Source: JAKZVK01 sp965237575 (GTDB taxonomy: Bacteria > Acidobacteriota > Terriglobia > Bryobacterales > UBA6623). From it: DNA of 64,000 bases. Positions 34,001 to 43,214 of this stretch are shown here, piece after piece. Location: assembly GCA_965237575.1 (NCBI GenBank), contig CBDEGI010000004.1:3782001-3846000 (forward strand), read 5' to 3'. Below the pieces are notes generated by a model. The model had not been told where the DNA came from, did not search any database, and was given only the letters and a program-made list of their open reading frames with translations. Both the position numbers and the translations under genes were made by a program. Positions within the stretch are counted from its first letter, which is position 1, and each line of letters starts with the position of its first letter.

Positions 34001-35146
34001 ATGCGGGTTGCCGTTGACGCTCACGCGATCGGTCAGCGACTGACGGGGAACGAAGTTTACGTTCGGAACCTGCTGAGCCGTTACGCCCTGCTCGAACCCG
34101 AGTCGCAGTTCATAACGTATGTCTCGGGCGGGGACACGAACGGCTGGATTCCGGGGGGCTTCACTCAGCGGACGGTTTCGCAGAACCCGTTCGTGCGCCT
34201 GGGCGTCGAGCTGAGCCAGAGGTTGAAGCAGGACCGTCCGGACCTGCTTCACGTGCAGTACACCGCGCCGCTGCGTTGTCCGGTGCCGATTGTGGTCACC
34301 GTGCACGACGTCAGCTTCATGGAGCATCCCGAGTACTTCACCCGGCCCCGCATGATGCAGCTTCAGCTTTCGACGCGTCACACCCTGCAGCGCGCGGCAA
34401 AGATCATTACGATCAGCGAATACTCGCGCGAGAGAATCTCGCGAGTCTTCGGCATCGACCCCGACGAGATCACGGTCACCTACCTGGCGGCGGAAGAGTA
34501 CTTCCGTCCCATTAATCGCGAAAGGGCGATGCGGCTGGTGGCCGACAAACTGGGCACGATTGGTCCTTTCATCCTCAACGTGGGTGATTGGCATCCGCGC
34601 AAGAATCAGATCAGCCTAGTCCGCGCGTTTCGGGAATTGCTGGCCAAGTATCCGCATCTGCCTCACCGTCTGGTGCTGGTCGGCAAGCGGACGTGGTTCG
34701 CGCGGAAGGTGGACGACGAGATCCGTCGCTCGGGCCTGGCCGAGCGGATCGTGATTACCGATTTCGTGGACGACGAGCTGCTTCCGCTGCTCTACAACGC
34801 GGCGGACGTTTTCGTCTTCCCCTCGCTATACGAAGGGTTCGGCCTGCCGGCGGTGGAGGCGATGGCTTGCGGATGCCCCGTCGTGTGCTCGTCGGTGACG
34901 GCGCTGCCGGAAGTGGTCGACGGCGCGGCGCTGCTGTTCGATCCGCATTCGATTGAAGAGCAGGTCCGCGCGATCGGCGACCTGCTTATTGACAAGGAGC
35001 TCTCGCAGCGCATGGCGAAGCTGAGCCTGCAACGGTCGAGACACTTCCATTGGCGCGAGACGGCGCGCCAAACACTCGACGTCTACTCCCAAGTCGCATC
35101 CGAACCCAGTCGTGTTTCAGAGCGGAAGGAGTTGGCGGTTCGTTGA
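34001..35146 (+). CDS. Glycosyltransferase, GT4 family (third)
   Basis: A 381-residue GT4 enzyme resembling mannosyltransferases. 'MRVAVDAHAIGQRLTGNEVY' starts the acceptor half. 'HDVSFMEHPEYF' and 'TISEYSRERISRVFGIDPDE' are typical of O-antigen mannosyltransferases. 'PFILNVGDWHPRKNQISLVR' and 'FPSLYEGFGLPAVEAMACGC' form the donor site with the E-x7-E pair. With gmd in the same cluster, GDP-mannose or a derivative is a plausible donor, but this is inference. Confidence 0.86.
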   Translation: MRVAVDAHAIGQRLTGNEVYVRNLLSRYALLEPESQFITYVSGGDTNGWIPGGFTQRTVSQNPFVRLGVELSQRLKQDRPDLLHVQYTAPLRCPVPIVVTVHDVSFMEHPEYFTRPRMMQLQLSTRHTLQRAAKIITISEYSRERISRVFGIDPDEITVTYLAAEEYFRPINRERAMRLVADKLGTIGPFILNVGDWHPRKNQISLVRAFRELLAKYPHLPHRLVLVGKRTWFARKVDDEIRRSGLAERIVITDFVDDELLPLLYNAADVFVFPSLYEGFGLPAVEAMACGCPVVCSSVTALPEVVDGAALLFDPHSIEEQVRAIGDLLIDKELSQRMAKLSLQRSRHFHWRETARQTLDVYSQVASEPSRVSERKELAVR

Positions 35147-35208
35147 ACCGGGGCCGCCACCGTTTGCTCCCGTTGCTCTCCATTTTGCAAGCCGGAAAGA
35201 AGGTTCCG

Positions 35209-35904
35209 GTGAGGATATGGCGTCTCGCGGCGCTTGCCGCCGCCGTGGCCGTCTTTGCGCTACCGGCTCTGTCTCAGGCGCCTCCCTTCGTTCACCAAGA
35301 GAGCCTGGTTTACGAGATCACTTGGCCAAGCGGGCTCAGCTTGGGCGAGGCCCAGTTCACGGCGATGAAAGACGGCGAGGGATGGTCGTTCGAAGCGGTC
35401 ATCAATGCCGCGTTGCCTACGATGAATATCGATGACGAGTACCGCTCGCGCACCGACGGCGAGCTTTGCTCGAAAGAGCTGATCAAGAAAGTCCGCCACG
35501 GCGAGAAGAAGCTCGATGAGAGCGTCGCCTACGACCAGAAGAAGCTCAAGGCCCGCCGGAGCGTCGCCGGGGCCAAGCTCGAAGAGGTCGACATCCCGCC
35601 TTGCGGCCGCGACGGGCTTGCCTTCCTATACTATTTGCGGAGCGAATTGGCGGCGGGCCGCGTCCCGCCGCCGGATGATCTCAACTTCGGCCCGCAATAT
35701 CAGGTCGTGGTGAGCTACGCGGAATCCATCGAGGTGGAGGGCGCGGGGCAGCGTTCGATGGCCGACCGCATGCTCGTGGACCTGACCGGTCCCAACTCGC
35801 AACGCAGCTTCGAGATCTTCGTCGGCAAAGACCAGGCCCGGACGCCACTGCTGATGCGCATCCCGTTTGACCTCGGGACCTTTTCGCTCAAGCTGTTGCA
35901 ATGA
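35209..35904 (+). CDS. DUF3108 secreted protein
   Basis: I place the start at GTG 35209 (GAAAGAAGG upstream), giving a signal peptide 'MRIWRLAALAAAVAVFALPA' cleaved near 'LSQ-APP'. The remaining 205 residues match DUF3108: 'LVYEITWPSGLSLGEAQFTA', 'INAALPTMNIDDEYRSRTDG' and 'DGLAFLYYLRSEL'. The family consists of periplasmic beta-rich proteins of unknown role, structurally likened to lipid-binding beta shells. Its place inside a glycan assembly operon, overlapping the next gene by four bases, is notable. Confidence 0.82.
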   Translation: MRIWRLAALAAAVAVFALPALSQAPPFVHQESLVYEITWPSGLSLGEAQFTAMKDGEGWSFEAVINAALPTMNIDDEYRSRTDGELCSKELIKKVRHGEKKLDESVAYDQKKLKARRSVAGAKLEEVDIPPCGRDGLAFLYYLRSELAAGRVPPPDDLNFGPQYQVVVSYAESIEVEGAGQRSMADRMLVDLTGPNSQRSFEIFVGKDQARTPLLMRIPFDLGTFSLKLLQ

Positions 35905-38000
35905 AGCTTGCCGTCTTCACGCCGCTGAACCCGGCCCGCTGCGGTATCTCAGACTACTCCGAGGCGCTGCTGCCGCCGCTGGCGCGGCATGGCTCCATCG
36001 AGGTCTTCATCGACGACTACCAGGCGGATGGCTTTGGGCTGGGCGTACCGATCCCAATCCGCCCCTACACCGAGTATCGTCCCGAGGATTTCGACGCCAC
36101 TCTCTACCACGTCGGCAACAACCCACATCACAGCTATATCTACGAGATGGCGATGCGGCATCCCGGCATCGTCGTGCTGCACGAGTTCAACCTGCATCAC
36201 CTGCTGGCCGACATCACAATCCGCAAGGGCGACTGGGACGCCTACCTGCGCGAAGCCGAATACAACGGCGGAAGCGAGGCGCTCGAGTTCGCCCGCCGCG
36301 TGAAGGCGCTGGAAGCAGGCCCTGATTACGAGGGCGTGGCGATGAACCGGCGGCTGATCGAGAGTAGCCGGGCGTTGATCGTCCACAGCCGCTTCATGGT
36401 CAACGCGGTGGCCGGAACCGGGCTCGGTGTTGCGGTGAAGAGGATCCCGCACGGCGCTTGGATCCCGGAAGTGAATCGCAACAAGCGGCGCGCGGAGTTG
36501 GGCGTGGACGAGACGACGCCGCTGATCGGGATCTTCGGGTTTCTCAAGCCGTACAAGCGCATCACCGAATCGCTGCGCGCGATGCAGCGGCTGGTGCAGA
36601 TGGATACGCGGGCGCGCATGATTCTGGTCGGCGAGGAGCACGCCGACTATCCCGTCCGCCAGCAGATCGCGCAGTTGGGCCTGGAGCGCCACGTCAGGGT
36701 GTTGGGGTACGTTCCCGTCGACGTGCTGGCCGAATCGATCGGCGCTTCCGACATCTGCCTGAACCTGCGTTACCCGACAGCGGGAGAAACGTCGGGGACC
36801 TTGCTACGCGCGCTCGGCCTGGGCCGCGCGGTGTTGGTGACGGACGTCGGTGCGTTCTCTGAGTTGAGTGACGAGATCTGCTTCAAGGTTCCTGTCGGCG
36901 ACGGTGAAGTCGATCTGATCACCGACTATTTGCAGTTGTTATGCGCGAGGTCAGGGGTCGGCGAGTCGATGGGCGCGCGTGCCCGGCACTGGGTTGCGAC
37001 CGAGTGCAGTTGGGACCATGTGGCGGAGCGGTACGCCGACTGGATCGAAGCCGTCATCGCGGGGCGGGCGGAGGCCGAGAGCGACGCCGCCGCGGATGTG
37101 GTTGCCACGACGGCCGCCGGCGAGACTGGATCGGCCGGAGCGTTGAATGCTGCGGTTGGCGAGAGCCCACCCACGACCGCGCCTTCCCGCGAACCTGAAT
37201 CGCCCCTGGACGACTACATTCTGGGCTTCTGCGAAGGCGTCCCGGACCGCCTATCGTACGTCGAAAAGCATTTGGCGCGCCTCGTGCGCACCCTCGAGTT
37301 GACGCCTCCCGGCGAGAACGGCGACCGCATCCTCGAAATGGGCGCCTACTTGCATATCACACCCGCTCTCAAGAGCAAGCTCGGCTACGGCGAAGTGCGC
37401 GGCAGCTACCTGGGCCCGGTCGGGCGGACCGACCACAACAGCCTCTCCTCCAAAACCGGCGAGGTGTTCGAGTGCGATCTGGATCTTTTCGACGCGGAAA
37501 AGGATGCCTACCCCTACCCCGACGGATATTTTTCGACCGTGCTCTGCTGCGAGCTGCTCGAGCACTTGTCCCACGACCCGATGCATCTGATGGGGGAGGT
37601 GAATCGCATCCTCAAGCCCGGTGGCCATCTCGTGCTGACGACGCCGAACATTTGCAGCGCCCGCGCTGCGGCGGCCCTGCTGTTGGGCTACCATCCGGGC
37701 CTGTTTCACCAATACGTTCGGCCCGGGGAGAATGGCGAAGCCGACCCGCGTCACAGCCGTGAATACGCCCCGCGCGACGTGCAAGAGATGTTCGAAGCCG
37801 CCGGCTTCGATGTGGAGCATCTCGACACTGGCCCTTACATCGCCCGCCGCTCGGCCGAGTTCGACTGGGTTGCGCATCTGCTGCGGCGATACAAGCTCCC
37901 CGATCACCTGCGCGAGGACGTCATCTACGCGGTGGGTAAGAAAACCCGTGGGGTACGGGAGCGCTTCCCTCTGTTCCTCTACGCCGGGGACTCCGCGTGA
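35901..38000 (+). CDS. Bifunctional GT4 glycosyltransferase / SAM methyltransferase
   Basis: A 699-residue fusion. Residues 1-385 are a GT4 glycosyltransferase ('FTPLNPARCGISDYSEALLP', 'IGIFGFLKPYKRITESLRAM', 'NLRYPTAGETSGTLLRALGL'). An Ala/Glu/Thr/Pro-rich linker covers about 388-437. Residues about 440-680 are a class I methyltransferase: 'DRILEMGAYLHITPALKSKL' at motif I, then 'FSTVLCCELLEHLSHDPMHL' and 'RILKPGGHLVLTTPN'. Motif I is atypical (E-M-G-A-Y rather than E-x-G-x-G). A transferase joined to a methyltransferase could add and then cap a terminal sugar. ATGA overlaps link it to both neighbours. Confidence 0.85.
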   Translation: MKLAVFTPLNPARCGISDYSEALLPPLARHGSIEVFIDDYQADGFGLGVPIPIRPYTEYRPEDFDATLYHVGNNPHHSYIYEMAMRHPGIVVLHEFNLHHLLADITIRKGDWDAYLREAEYNGGSEALEFARRVKALEAGPDYEGVAMNRRLIESSRALIVHSRFMVNAVAGTGLGVAVKRIPHGAWIPEVNRNKRRAELGVDETTPLIGIFGFLKPYKRITESLRAMQRLVQMDTRARMILVGEEHADYPVRQQIAQLGLERHVRVLGYVPVDVLAESIGASDICLNLRYPTAGETSGTLLRALGLGRAVLVTDVGAFSELSDEICFKVPVGDGEVDLITDYLQLLCARSGVGESMGARARHWVATECSWDHVAERYADWIEAVIAGRAEAESDAAADVVATTAAGETGSAGALNAAVGESPPTTAPSREPESPLDDYILGFCEGVPDRLSYVEKHLARLVRTLELTPPGENGDRILEMGAYLHITPALKSKLGYGEVRGSYLGPVGRTDHNSLSSKTGEVFECDLDLFDAEKDAYPYPDGYFSTVLCCELLEHLSHDPMHLMGEVNRILKPGGHLVLTTPNICSARAAAALLLGYHPGLFHQYVRPGENGEADPRHSREYAPRDVQEMFEAAGFDVEHLDTGPYIARRSAEFDWVAHLLRRYKLPDHLREDVIYAVGKKTRGVRERFPLFLYAGDSA

Positions 38001-39220
38001 CGACCCCCTACGCCGGCTGGAAGGTCGAGCGGGGTGGCGGCAGCAGCCTCGACGTCGAACTAACCCTGGCCGAGGAAGCGAAGACGGCAGCCAACGGCGA
38101 GAGCTGCGCGGCGGGGTATCAAGTCTTCGACGCCGACAGCCGGAACCTGATTACCGAGGGACCTCGGTCGGCGGCTCCCATGCCGGACGGCGCCCCGGAC
38201 GGCGCCCGCATCGAACTCTCCGTGAAGTTACCCGCCGAGCCGGGACGCTATCGTGTCTACGTCTCTCCGGTGGGCGACACGGAAGGTTGGTCGTACGAGC
38301 GCGGCTCGAAGTTCCTTCTGATCGACGCCGAAGTGAGGGACGGCGTCGTGCAGTTCGCGCGCAGCGTGATGACGACGCTCGCACGGCAGCGCTGGGCGCG
38401 ACTGCTGCAAGGGGCGGCATGGGCCCTGGCGGCGCCCTTCCGGACCATTTGGCAACATCGCTCGCTCATCCGGTCGATGGTCAAGCGTGACATTCTGGGG
38501 CGCTATCGTGGCTCGTTCGGCGGACTGTTCTGGACCGTGATCCATCCGCTGATGATGATGCTCACCTACACCTTCGTCTTCGGCGTCGTGCTACGGACGC
38601 GCTTCGGCGATGATGGCCACCCAAGCAACTTCGTGCTGTACTTCCTGGCCGGGATGTTGCCCTGGCTTGCGTTGAGCGAGGCTCTCGGCCGCGCGCCGGG
38701 CGTTGTGATCGAGCACGCGAACTTCGTCAAGAAGCTGGTGTTTCCGGTTGAGATCCTGCCGGTGAACCTGACCATGGCCGGCCTTTTCAGCCAAGCGTTC
38801 GGTGTCGTCATCTTTATCGGCGCCGTGCTCTATTTCGGCCGCGATCTCCGCGCCACCGCTCTGTATCTTCCCGTACTGCTGGTTCCGCAATTCCTGCTGA
38901 CACTCGGGCTGGCGTGGTTTCTGGCCGTGCTGGGGGTTTTCTTCCGTGACCTGGGGCAACTGATCGGCTTCATGCTGACCGTCTGGTTCTTCACGACGCC
39001 GATCTGCTTCCCGGTGGCCTCGCTACCACAGAACTATCTGTGGCTGTTCGAGATGAATCCGATGTTCTCGCTGGTCGCCGCCTATCGCGCGGTTTTGCTG
39101 GAGGGCGTGGCGCCAGCGTGGGAACCGCTCGCCGTCTGGACGGTCCTCTCCGCGGTGTTCCTGATTCTCTCCCACGCCCTGTTCTATAAACTGAAGAGGT
39201 CGTTCTCGGACTTGATTTGA
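37997..39220 (+). CDS. Polysaccharide ABC exporter permease (Wzm-like) with extra N-terminal domain
   Basis: A 407-residue protein. Residues about 175-407 are the six-helix ABC-2 permease of O-antigen/capsule exporters ('SLIRSMVKRDILGRYRGSFG', 'GLFWTVIHPLMMMLTYTFVF', 'FVKKLVFPVEILPVNLTMAG', 'FFTTPICFPVASLP'). Ordinary Wzm proteins are about 260 residues and begin there. The additional 130 residues in front are beta-rich ('GRYRVYVSPVGDTEGWSYER', 'AGYQVFDADSRNLITEGP') and resemble the carbohydrate-sensing C-terminal domain of Wzt. This arrangement is unusual. It overlaps the upstream fusion gene and the downstream ATPase gene by four bases each. Confidence 0.88.
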   Translation: MTTPYAGWKVERGGGSSLDVELTLAEEAKTAANGESCAAGYQVFDADSRNLITEGPRSAAPMPDGAPDGARIELSVKLPAEPGRYRVYVSPVGDTEGWSYERGSKFLLIDAEVRDGVVQFARSVMTTLARQRWARLLQGAAWALAAPFRTIWQHRSLIRSMVKRDILGRYRGSFGGLFWTVIHPLMMMLTYTFVFGVVLRTRFGDDGHPSNFVLYFLAGMLPWLALSEALGRAPGVVIEHANFVKKLVFPVEILPVNLTMAGLFSQAFGVVIFIGAVLYFGRDLRATALYLPVLLVPQFLLTLGLAWFLAVLGVFFRDLGQLIGFMLTVWFFTTPICFPVASLPQNYLWLFEMNPMFSLVAAYRAVLLEGVAPAWEPLAVWTVLSAVFLILSHALFYKLKRSFSDLI

Positions 39221-40551
39221 GCCGGGTCGGAGATCCGAGCGAGCCCCGAGCCCCGAACTCACGGGCTTCACACCCATTACGAAACGGCCTCCGAACGTTG
39301 CTCGTCGCCGACAACATCTCGAAGCTCTACCGCCTCTACGGCCGTCCGGCGGACCGTCTCAAGGAAGTGCTGTGTTTCGGCTATCGCCGGCTACACAAGG
39401 ACTTCTGGGCCCTGCGCGACATCGACCTGCGCGTCGAGCCGGGCGAGACGATGGGCATCATCGGACCGAACGGCAGCGGCAAGAGCACCCTGCTGCAAAT
39501 CCTGTGCGGCATTCTTGAACCGACCACGGGGCGGGTCGCCCGGCAAGGCCGGGTCGCGGCGTTGCTCGAGTTGGGCGCCGGCTTCAACCCCGAGTTCAGC
39601 GGCCGCGAGAACGTCTTCATCAACGGCGAGATCATGGGCCTGAGCCGCTCTGAGATCGAGCGGGCGATGCCCTCCATCGAACGCTTCGCCGGCATCGGCG
39701 AGTTCCTGGAGCGCCCGGTAAAGACCTACTCGACGGGGATGCACGTCCGGCTGGCCTTCGCCACCGCCATCCATGTCGAACCCGATATTCTGGTGGTCGA
39801 CGAGGCGCTGGCGGTGGGCGACGCCGTGTTCGCCAATCGCTGCATCCGCAAGTTCAAGGAGTTGCAGAATTCGGGGGTCACGGTCGTTTTTGTTTCTCAC
39901 GACTTGGGTTTGGTCAAGCAGATCTGCAACCGGGCCGTTTTCCTGCAGGACGGAAGGGTTCAAGAAAAGGGTGACCCGGCGATGGTCGTCAACCGCTACG
40001 TAGGCTCGGTTCTGGAGCGGCAAAAGGCATTCGAGGAAGAGACGCGGCGGCTGGAGGAAAGCACCGGTGCCGGGGCCAGAACAACGGTCTCGCTCGACTA
40101 CAGCCACCGCCACGGCGACCGTCTGGCCGAAGTCGTCAGTGTCGACCTGCTCAACGCGCGAGGCGAGCCGACACGGGCGGTCACGGCGGGCGACGCAGTG
40201 CGCGTCCGCGTAACGTCGCGGTTTCACGGTGACCAGCCCGGCCCGATGGTCGGCATGCTGATTCGCACGCGCACCGGACTCGATGTCTTCGGTACGAACA
40301 CCTTGATCGAAAACGCCGAGATCGGCCCCTGCAGCCAAGGCGACGTCGTCGAGGTGGATTTCACCTTCAAGTGCTGGCTGACGGCACAGGAATACACGCT
40401 CACGGTCGCCACGCAGTACGACACCGGTCACAGCCACGATTGGCTCGACGACGTCATTGCCTTCCAGGTGGTTGACTCGCGGCCGTTGGCGGGCGTCGTC
40501 AACCTCCATCCGTCGATCGAGTGCCGGGTCGCCACTCGGCAGGGGCGGTAG
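39217..40551 (+). CDS. Polysaccharide ABC exporter ATPase with C-terminal glycan-binding domain (Wzt-like)
   Basis: A 444-residue ATPase. Walker A is 'GIIGPNGSGKSTLLQILCGI', the signature is 'YSTGMHVRLAFATA' and Walker B 'DILVVDEALAVGDAVF'. The first 245 residues are the nucleotide-binding domain. Residues about 290-435 form a Wzt C-terminal-type beta sandwich ('RLAEVVSVDLLNARGEPTRA', 'IRTRTGLDVFGTNTLI', 'YTLTVATQYDTGHSHDWLDD'), which in E. coli O8/O9a recognises the capped non-reducing end. A TTG at 39298 just before 'LLVADNISKLYRLYG' may be the true start. The nominal start overlaps the wzm stop. Confidence 0.9.
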   Translation: MSRVGDPSEPRAPNSRASHPLRNGLRTLLVADNISKLYRLYGRPADRLKEVLCFGYRRLHKDFWALRDIDLRVEPGETMGIIGPNGSGKSTLLQILCGILEPTTGRVARQGRVAALLELGAGFNPEFSGRENVFINGEIMGLSRSEIERAMPSIERFAGIGEFLERPVKTYSTGMHVRLAFATAIHVEPDILVVDEALAVGDAVFANRCIRKFKELQNSGVTVVFVSHDLGLVKQICNRAVFLQDGRVQEKGDPAMVVNRYVGSVLERQKAFEEETRRLEESTGAGARTTVSLDYSHRHGDRLAEVVSVDLLNARGEPTRAVTAGDAVRVRVTSRFHGDQPGPMVGMLIRTRTGLDVFGTNTLIENAEIGPCSQGDVVEVDFTFKCWLTAQEYTLTVATQYDTGHSHDWLDDVIAFQVVDSRPLAGVVNLHPSIECRVATRQGR

Positions 40552-40624
40552 CAGGCATTTCGTTCGCATCGCCTTTTGCGGTTCGGCGCGTGCTAATCTG
40601 CAATAGACGATTCGAGACTGCGGA

Positions 40625-41635
40625 ATGGCCCCAAAAAAAGCGCTGATTACCGGCATTACCGATCAGGATGGATCGTATCTCGCCGAACTCTTGCTCGCGA
40701 AGGGATACGAAGTTCACGGATTGGTGCGGCGAGTCGCGCTCGAAGACCCCGAGCATAGGCTGTCGCGCATCCAGAACATTCTCGACCAACTTCATCTGCA
40801 CGCCGCCTCGCTTGAAAGCTACGCCAGCGTGCATCGAGTGGTCGACGAGGTCCGGCCCGACGAGTGCTACCATCTGGCCGCTCAGAGCTTCGTCAGCTAC
40901 TCGTTCGACGATGAGTTCTCGACCATGAACACGAACATCAACGGCACGCACTTCCTTCTCGACTCGGTCAGAAACCTGGTCCCCGACTCGCGGTTCTACT
41001 TCGCCGGATCGAGCGAACAATTCGGGCGCTCCGACGAAGTGCCGCAGTCGGAAACGACGCGATTCCATCCGCGCTCCTGCTACGGGGTCAGCAAAGTCGC
41101 CGGTTATGAGCTGAGCCGCAACTATCGAGAGGCCTACGGCCTGAACGTCAATTGCGGCATCCTCTTCAACCACGAATCACCGCGCCGCGGCTTCGAGTTC
41201 GTCACGCGAAAAATCACCTCCGGCGTGGCTCGGATCGCGGCGGGACAGGCCGACCATCTCCGTCTCGGCAACCTCGAGGCCAAACGAGATTGGGGTCATG
41301 CCCGGGAGTACGTCGAGGCCATGTGGCTGATGTTGCAGCAGCCGTCCGGAGACGACTACGTCGTCGCCACCGGCGAAAACCACACGGTACGAGAGTTCGC
41401 CGAATTGGCGTTTTCGTTTGCGGGATTGAACTACCAAGACTACGTCGTGATTGATCCCCAGCTCCACCGGCTGCTCGAGGTCAACGCGCTGGTCGGCGAC
41501 GCATCGAAAGCGAAAGAGAAGCTCGGCTGGACTCATACCCTTGGGTTCGAAAACCTGGTGCGCGAGATGGTCTCGGCCGACTTGGAGTTGCTGGGTTGCG
41601 CTGAACATCCGCGGGTCGGCGCGACGGCAGGCTAA
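40625..41635 (+). CDS. gmd: GDP-mannose 4,6-dehydratase
   Basis: A 336-residue extended short-chain dehydrogenase. The cofactor loop is 'KKALITGITDQDGSYLAELL', the active site is Ser in 'FYFAGSSEQFG' and 'YGVSKVAGYELSRNYREAYG' (YxxxK), and 'ILFNHESPRRGFEFVTRKIT' is a Gmd signature. 'LRLGNLEAKRDWGHAREYVE' binds the GDP-sugar. It makes GDP-4-keto-6-deoxymannose, the precursor of fucose, rhamnose or perosamine. The second enzyme (fcl, rmd or per) is not in this window. It ends the polysaccharide cluster. Confidence 0.93.
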   Translation: MAPKKALITGITDQDGSYLAELLLAKGYEVHGLVRRVALEDPEHRLSRIQNILDQLHLHAASLESYASVHRVVDEVRPDECYHLAAQSFVSYSFDDEFSTMNTNINGTHFLLDSVRNLVPDSRFYFAGSSEQFGRSDEVPQSETTRFHPRSCYGVSKVAGYELSRNYREAYGLNVNCGILFNHESPRRGFEFVTRKITSGVARIAAGQADHLRLGNLEAKRDWGHAREYVEAMWLMLQQPSGDDYVVATGENHTVREFAELAFSFAGLNYQDYVVIDPQLHRLLEVNALVGDASKAKEKLGWTHTLGFENLVREMVSADLELLGCAEHPRVGATAG

Positions 41636-41688
41636 CCCGGCATCGGGCCGGTAACCTGGACGGCCGGAGCCGAGCCGATGGGCGAGCG

Positions 41689-42024
41689 TTGAGCAAGTTG
41701 GGCAACAGATCAGATCCAGCAACAAGCCGTAGCGGGGGCAAGCCGGGGCGGCTGACGCTGCGCGTTCAGCCCGGCGCGTCGCGCGATGCGCTCCTCGGCA
41801 AGGTCGAGGACGCCTGGAAGATCGCCGTGCGGGCGCCGGCTGTGGAAGGCCGCGCCAATCGCGCTTGCTTAAAGTACGTGGCCGGTTTGCTCGAACGGCC
41901 CCCCTCCGCGCTCGCGATTGTGCGAGGCTGGTCGGGCCGCCTCAAGGTAATCGAAGTCCAGGGGCTGTCGGCTGCCGAGGCGGAGACCAAGCTGGAAGTC
42001 TCTCTGGGTAAATCGAAATCATGA
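41689..42024 (+). CDS. DUF167 (YggU-family) protein
   Basis: A 111-residue protein starting at TTG 41689. The DUF167 core is 'RLTLRVQPGASRDALLGKVE', 'AWKIAVRAPAVEGRANRACL' and 'VRGWSGRLKVIEVQGLS'. These small alpha/beta proteins are widespread and of unknown function. The N-terminal 15 residues are polar and may not be part of the fold; an internal start is possible. It overlaps the M24 peptidase gene by four bases (ATGA), so the two are co-translated. Confidence 0.85.
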   Translation: MSKLGNRSDPATSRSGGKPGRLTLRVQPGASRDALLGKVEDAWKIAVRAPAVEGRANRACLKYVAGLLERPPSALAIVRGWSGRLKVIEVQGLSAAEAETKLEVSLGKSKS

Positions 42025-43196
42025 ACCTACCTGAAATCCAAGAGCAGCTTCGCGCCGCCAGCCTCGATGGCTGGCTGTTTTTCGATCATCACGTGCGCGA
42101 CCCGATCGCCTACCGCGTGCTCTCGCTCACCACGCCGCGGCATGTGTCGCGGCGCTGGTACTACTGGATTCCGGCCGATGGCGAGCCGAGCAAACTCGTC
42201 CATCGCATCGAGGCGGGAATGCTCGACCCGCTGCCTGGTGAGCGCTTGGTGTATTCGAGTTGGCAGGAGCAGCGCGAGCAACTCGGGCGCATGCTCGCCG
42301 GGGCCAAGCGCGTGGCGATGCAGTACTCGCCGAACTGCATGATCCCCTACGTCTCGCTTGTCGACGGGGGTACCATCGATCTCGTTCGCGGACTGGGGGT
42401 CGACGTGGTCAGTTCTGCGCCACTGGTGCAGTACTTCGAGGCCCGCTGGTCGGCTGAGCAGTTGGAGAGTCATCGTGAAGCAGGCCGCCGCGTCGATCGC
42501 GTTCTCGCGGAAGCGTTCGCCGAGATCGGCCGCCGAGTCGACGCCGAGGGGTCCGTCCATGAGTTTTCGATCGCCGAGTTTATCCGGAGACGCTTTGCCG
42601 AAGAGGCGATGGTCACCGCCGACGGGCCCGTAGTGGCAGTCAACGCCAACAGCGGCAACCCCCATTACGAGCCGCAGGAGGGGCAGTCCCTAGCGATCGG
42701 CCGGAACGACTTCGTGCTGATCGACCTGTGGGCTAAGCTCGACCGGCCCGGCGCGGTCTACTACGACATCACGTGGACGGGCTACGTCGGAGGCGACCCG
42801 CCGTCCGAGATTCAAAACGTGTTCGAAATCGTGCGAGACGCGCGGGACGCCACGCTCGATTTCGTCGATCGCGCGGTGCGCGCTGGCCGGGAGATTCTCG
42901 GCTACCAGGTGGATGACGTGGCACGCTCTTACATCGCTGAGAAGGGATTCGCACAGCAATTCACCCACCGCACCGGACACTCCATCGGCGAGGAGATTCA
43001 CGGCAACGGAGTCAACATCGACAACCTCGAGACACGCGATGAGCGCCCCATCATTTCGCACACGTGTTTCTCGATCGAGCCGGGCATCTACCTGCCGGAG
43101 TTCGGTGTACGCTGCGAGATTGATTGTCATGTGTCGGCCAAGGGCGCCGAGGCAACCGGCAAAGTGCAGAACGAAATCGTGCGAATCGAAGTGTAG
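42021..43196 (+). CDS. M24-family Xaa-Pro aminopeptidase-like protein
   Basis: A 391-residue cytosolic metallopeptidase of the pita-bread fold. The N-terminal creatinase-like domain covers about 1-145. Metal ligands fall in 'LIDLWAKLDRPGAVYYDITW' (two Asp), 'TGHSIGEEIHGNGVNID' (His), 'SIEPGIYLPEFGVRCEIDCH' (two Glu). All five expected ligand positions are occupied. It would remove N-terminal residues before proline or act on a related dipeptide. It is translationally coupled to the DUF167 gene. Confidence 0.88.
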   Translation: MNLPEIQEQLRAASLDGWLFFDHHVRDPIAYRVLSLTTPRHVSRRWYYWIPADGEPSKLVHRIEAGMLDPLPGERLVYSSWQEQREQLGRMLAGAKRVAMQYSPNCMIPYVSLVDGGTIDLVRGLGVDVVSSAPLVQYFEARWSAEQLESHREAGRRVDRVLAEAFAEIGRRVDAEGSVHEFSIAEFIRRRFAEEAMVTADGPVVAVNANSGNPHYEPQEGQSLAIGRNDFVLIDLWAKLDRPGAVYYDITWTGYVGGDPPSEIQNVFEIVRDARDATLDFVDRAVRAGREILGYQVDDVARSYIAEKGFAQQFTHRTGHSIGEEIHGNGVNIDNLETRDERPIISHTCFSIEPGIYLPEFGVRCEIDCHVSAKGAEATGKVQNEIVRIEV

Positions 43197-43214
43197 GTGA
43201 CCACGGGTCGAACC

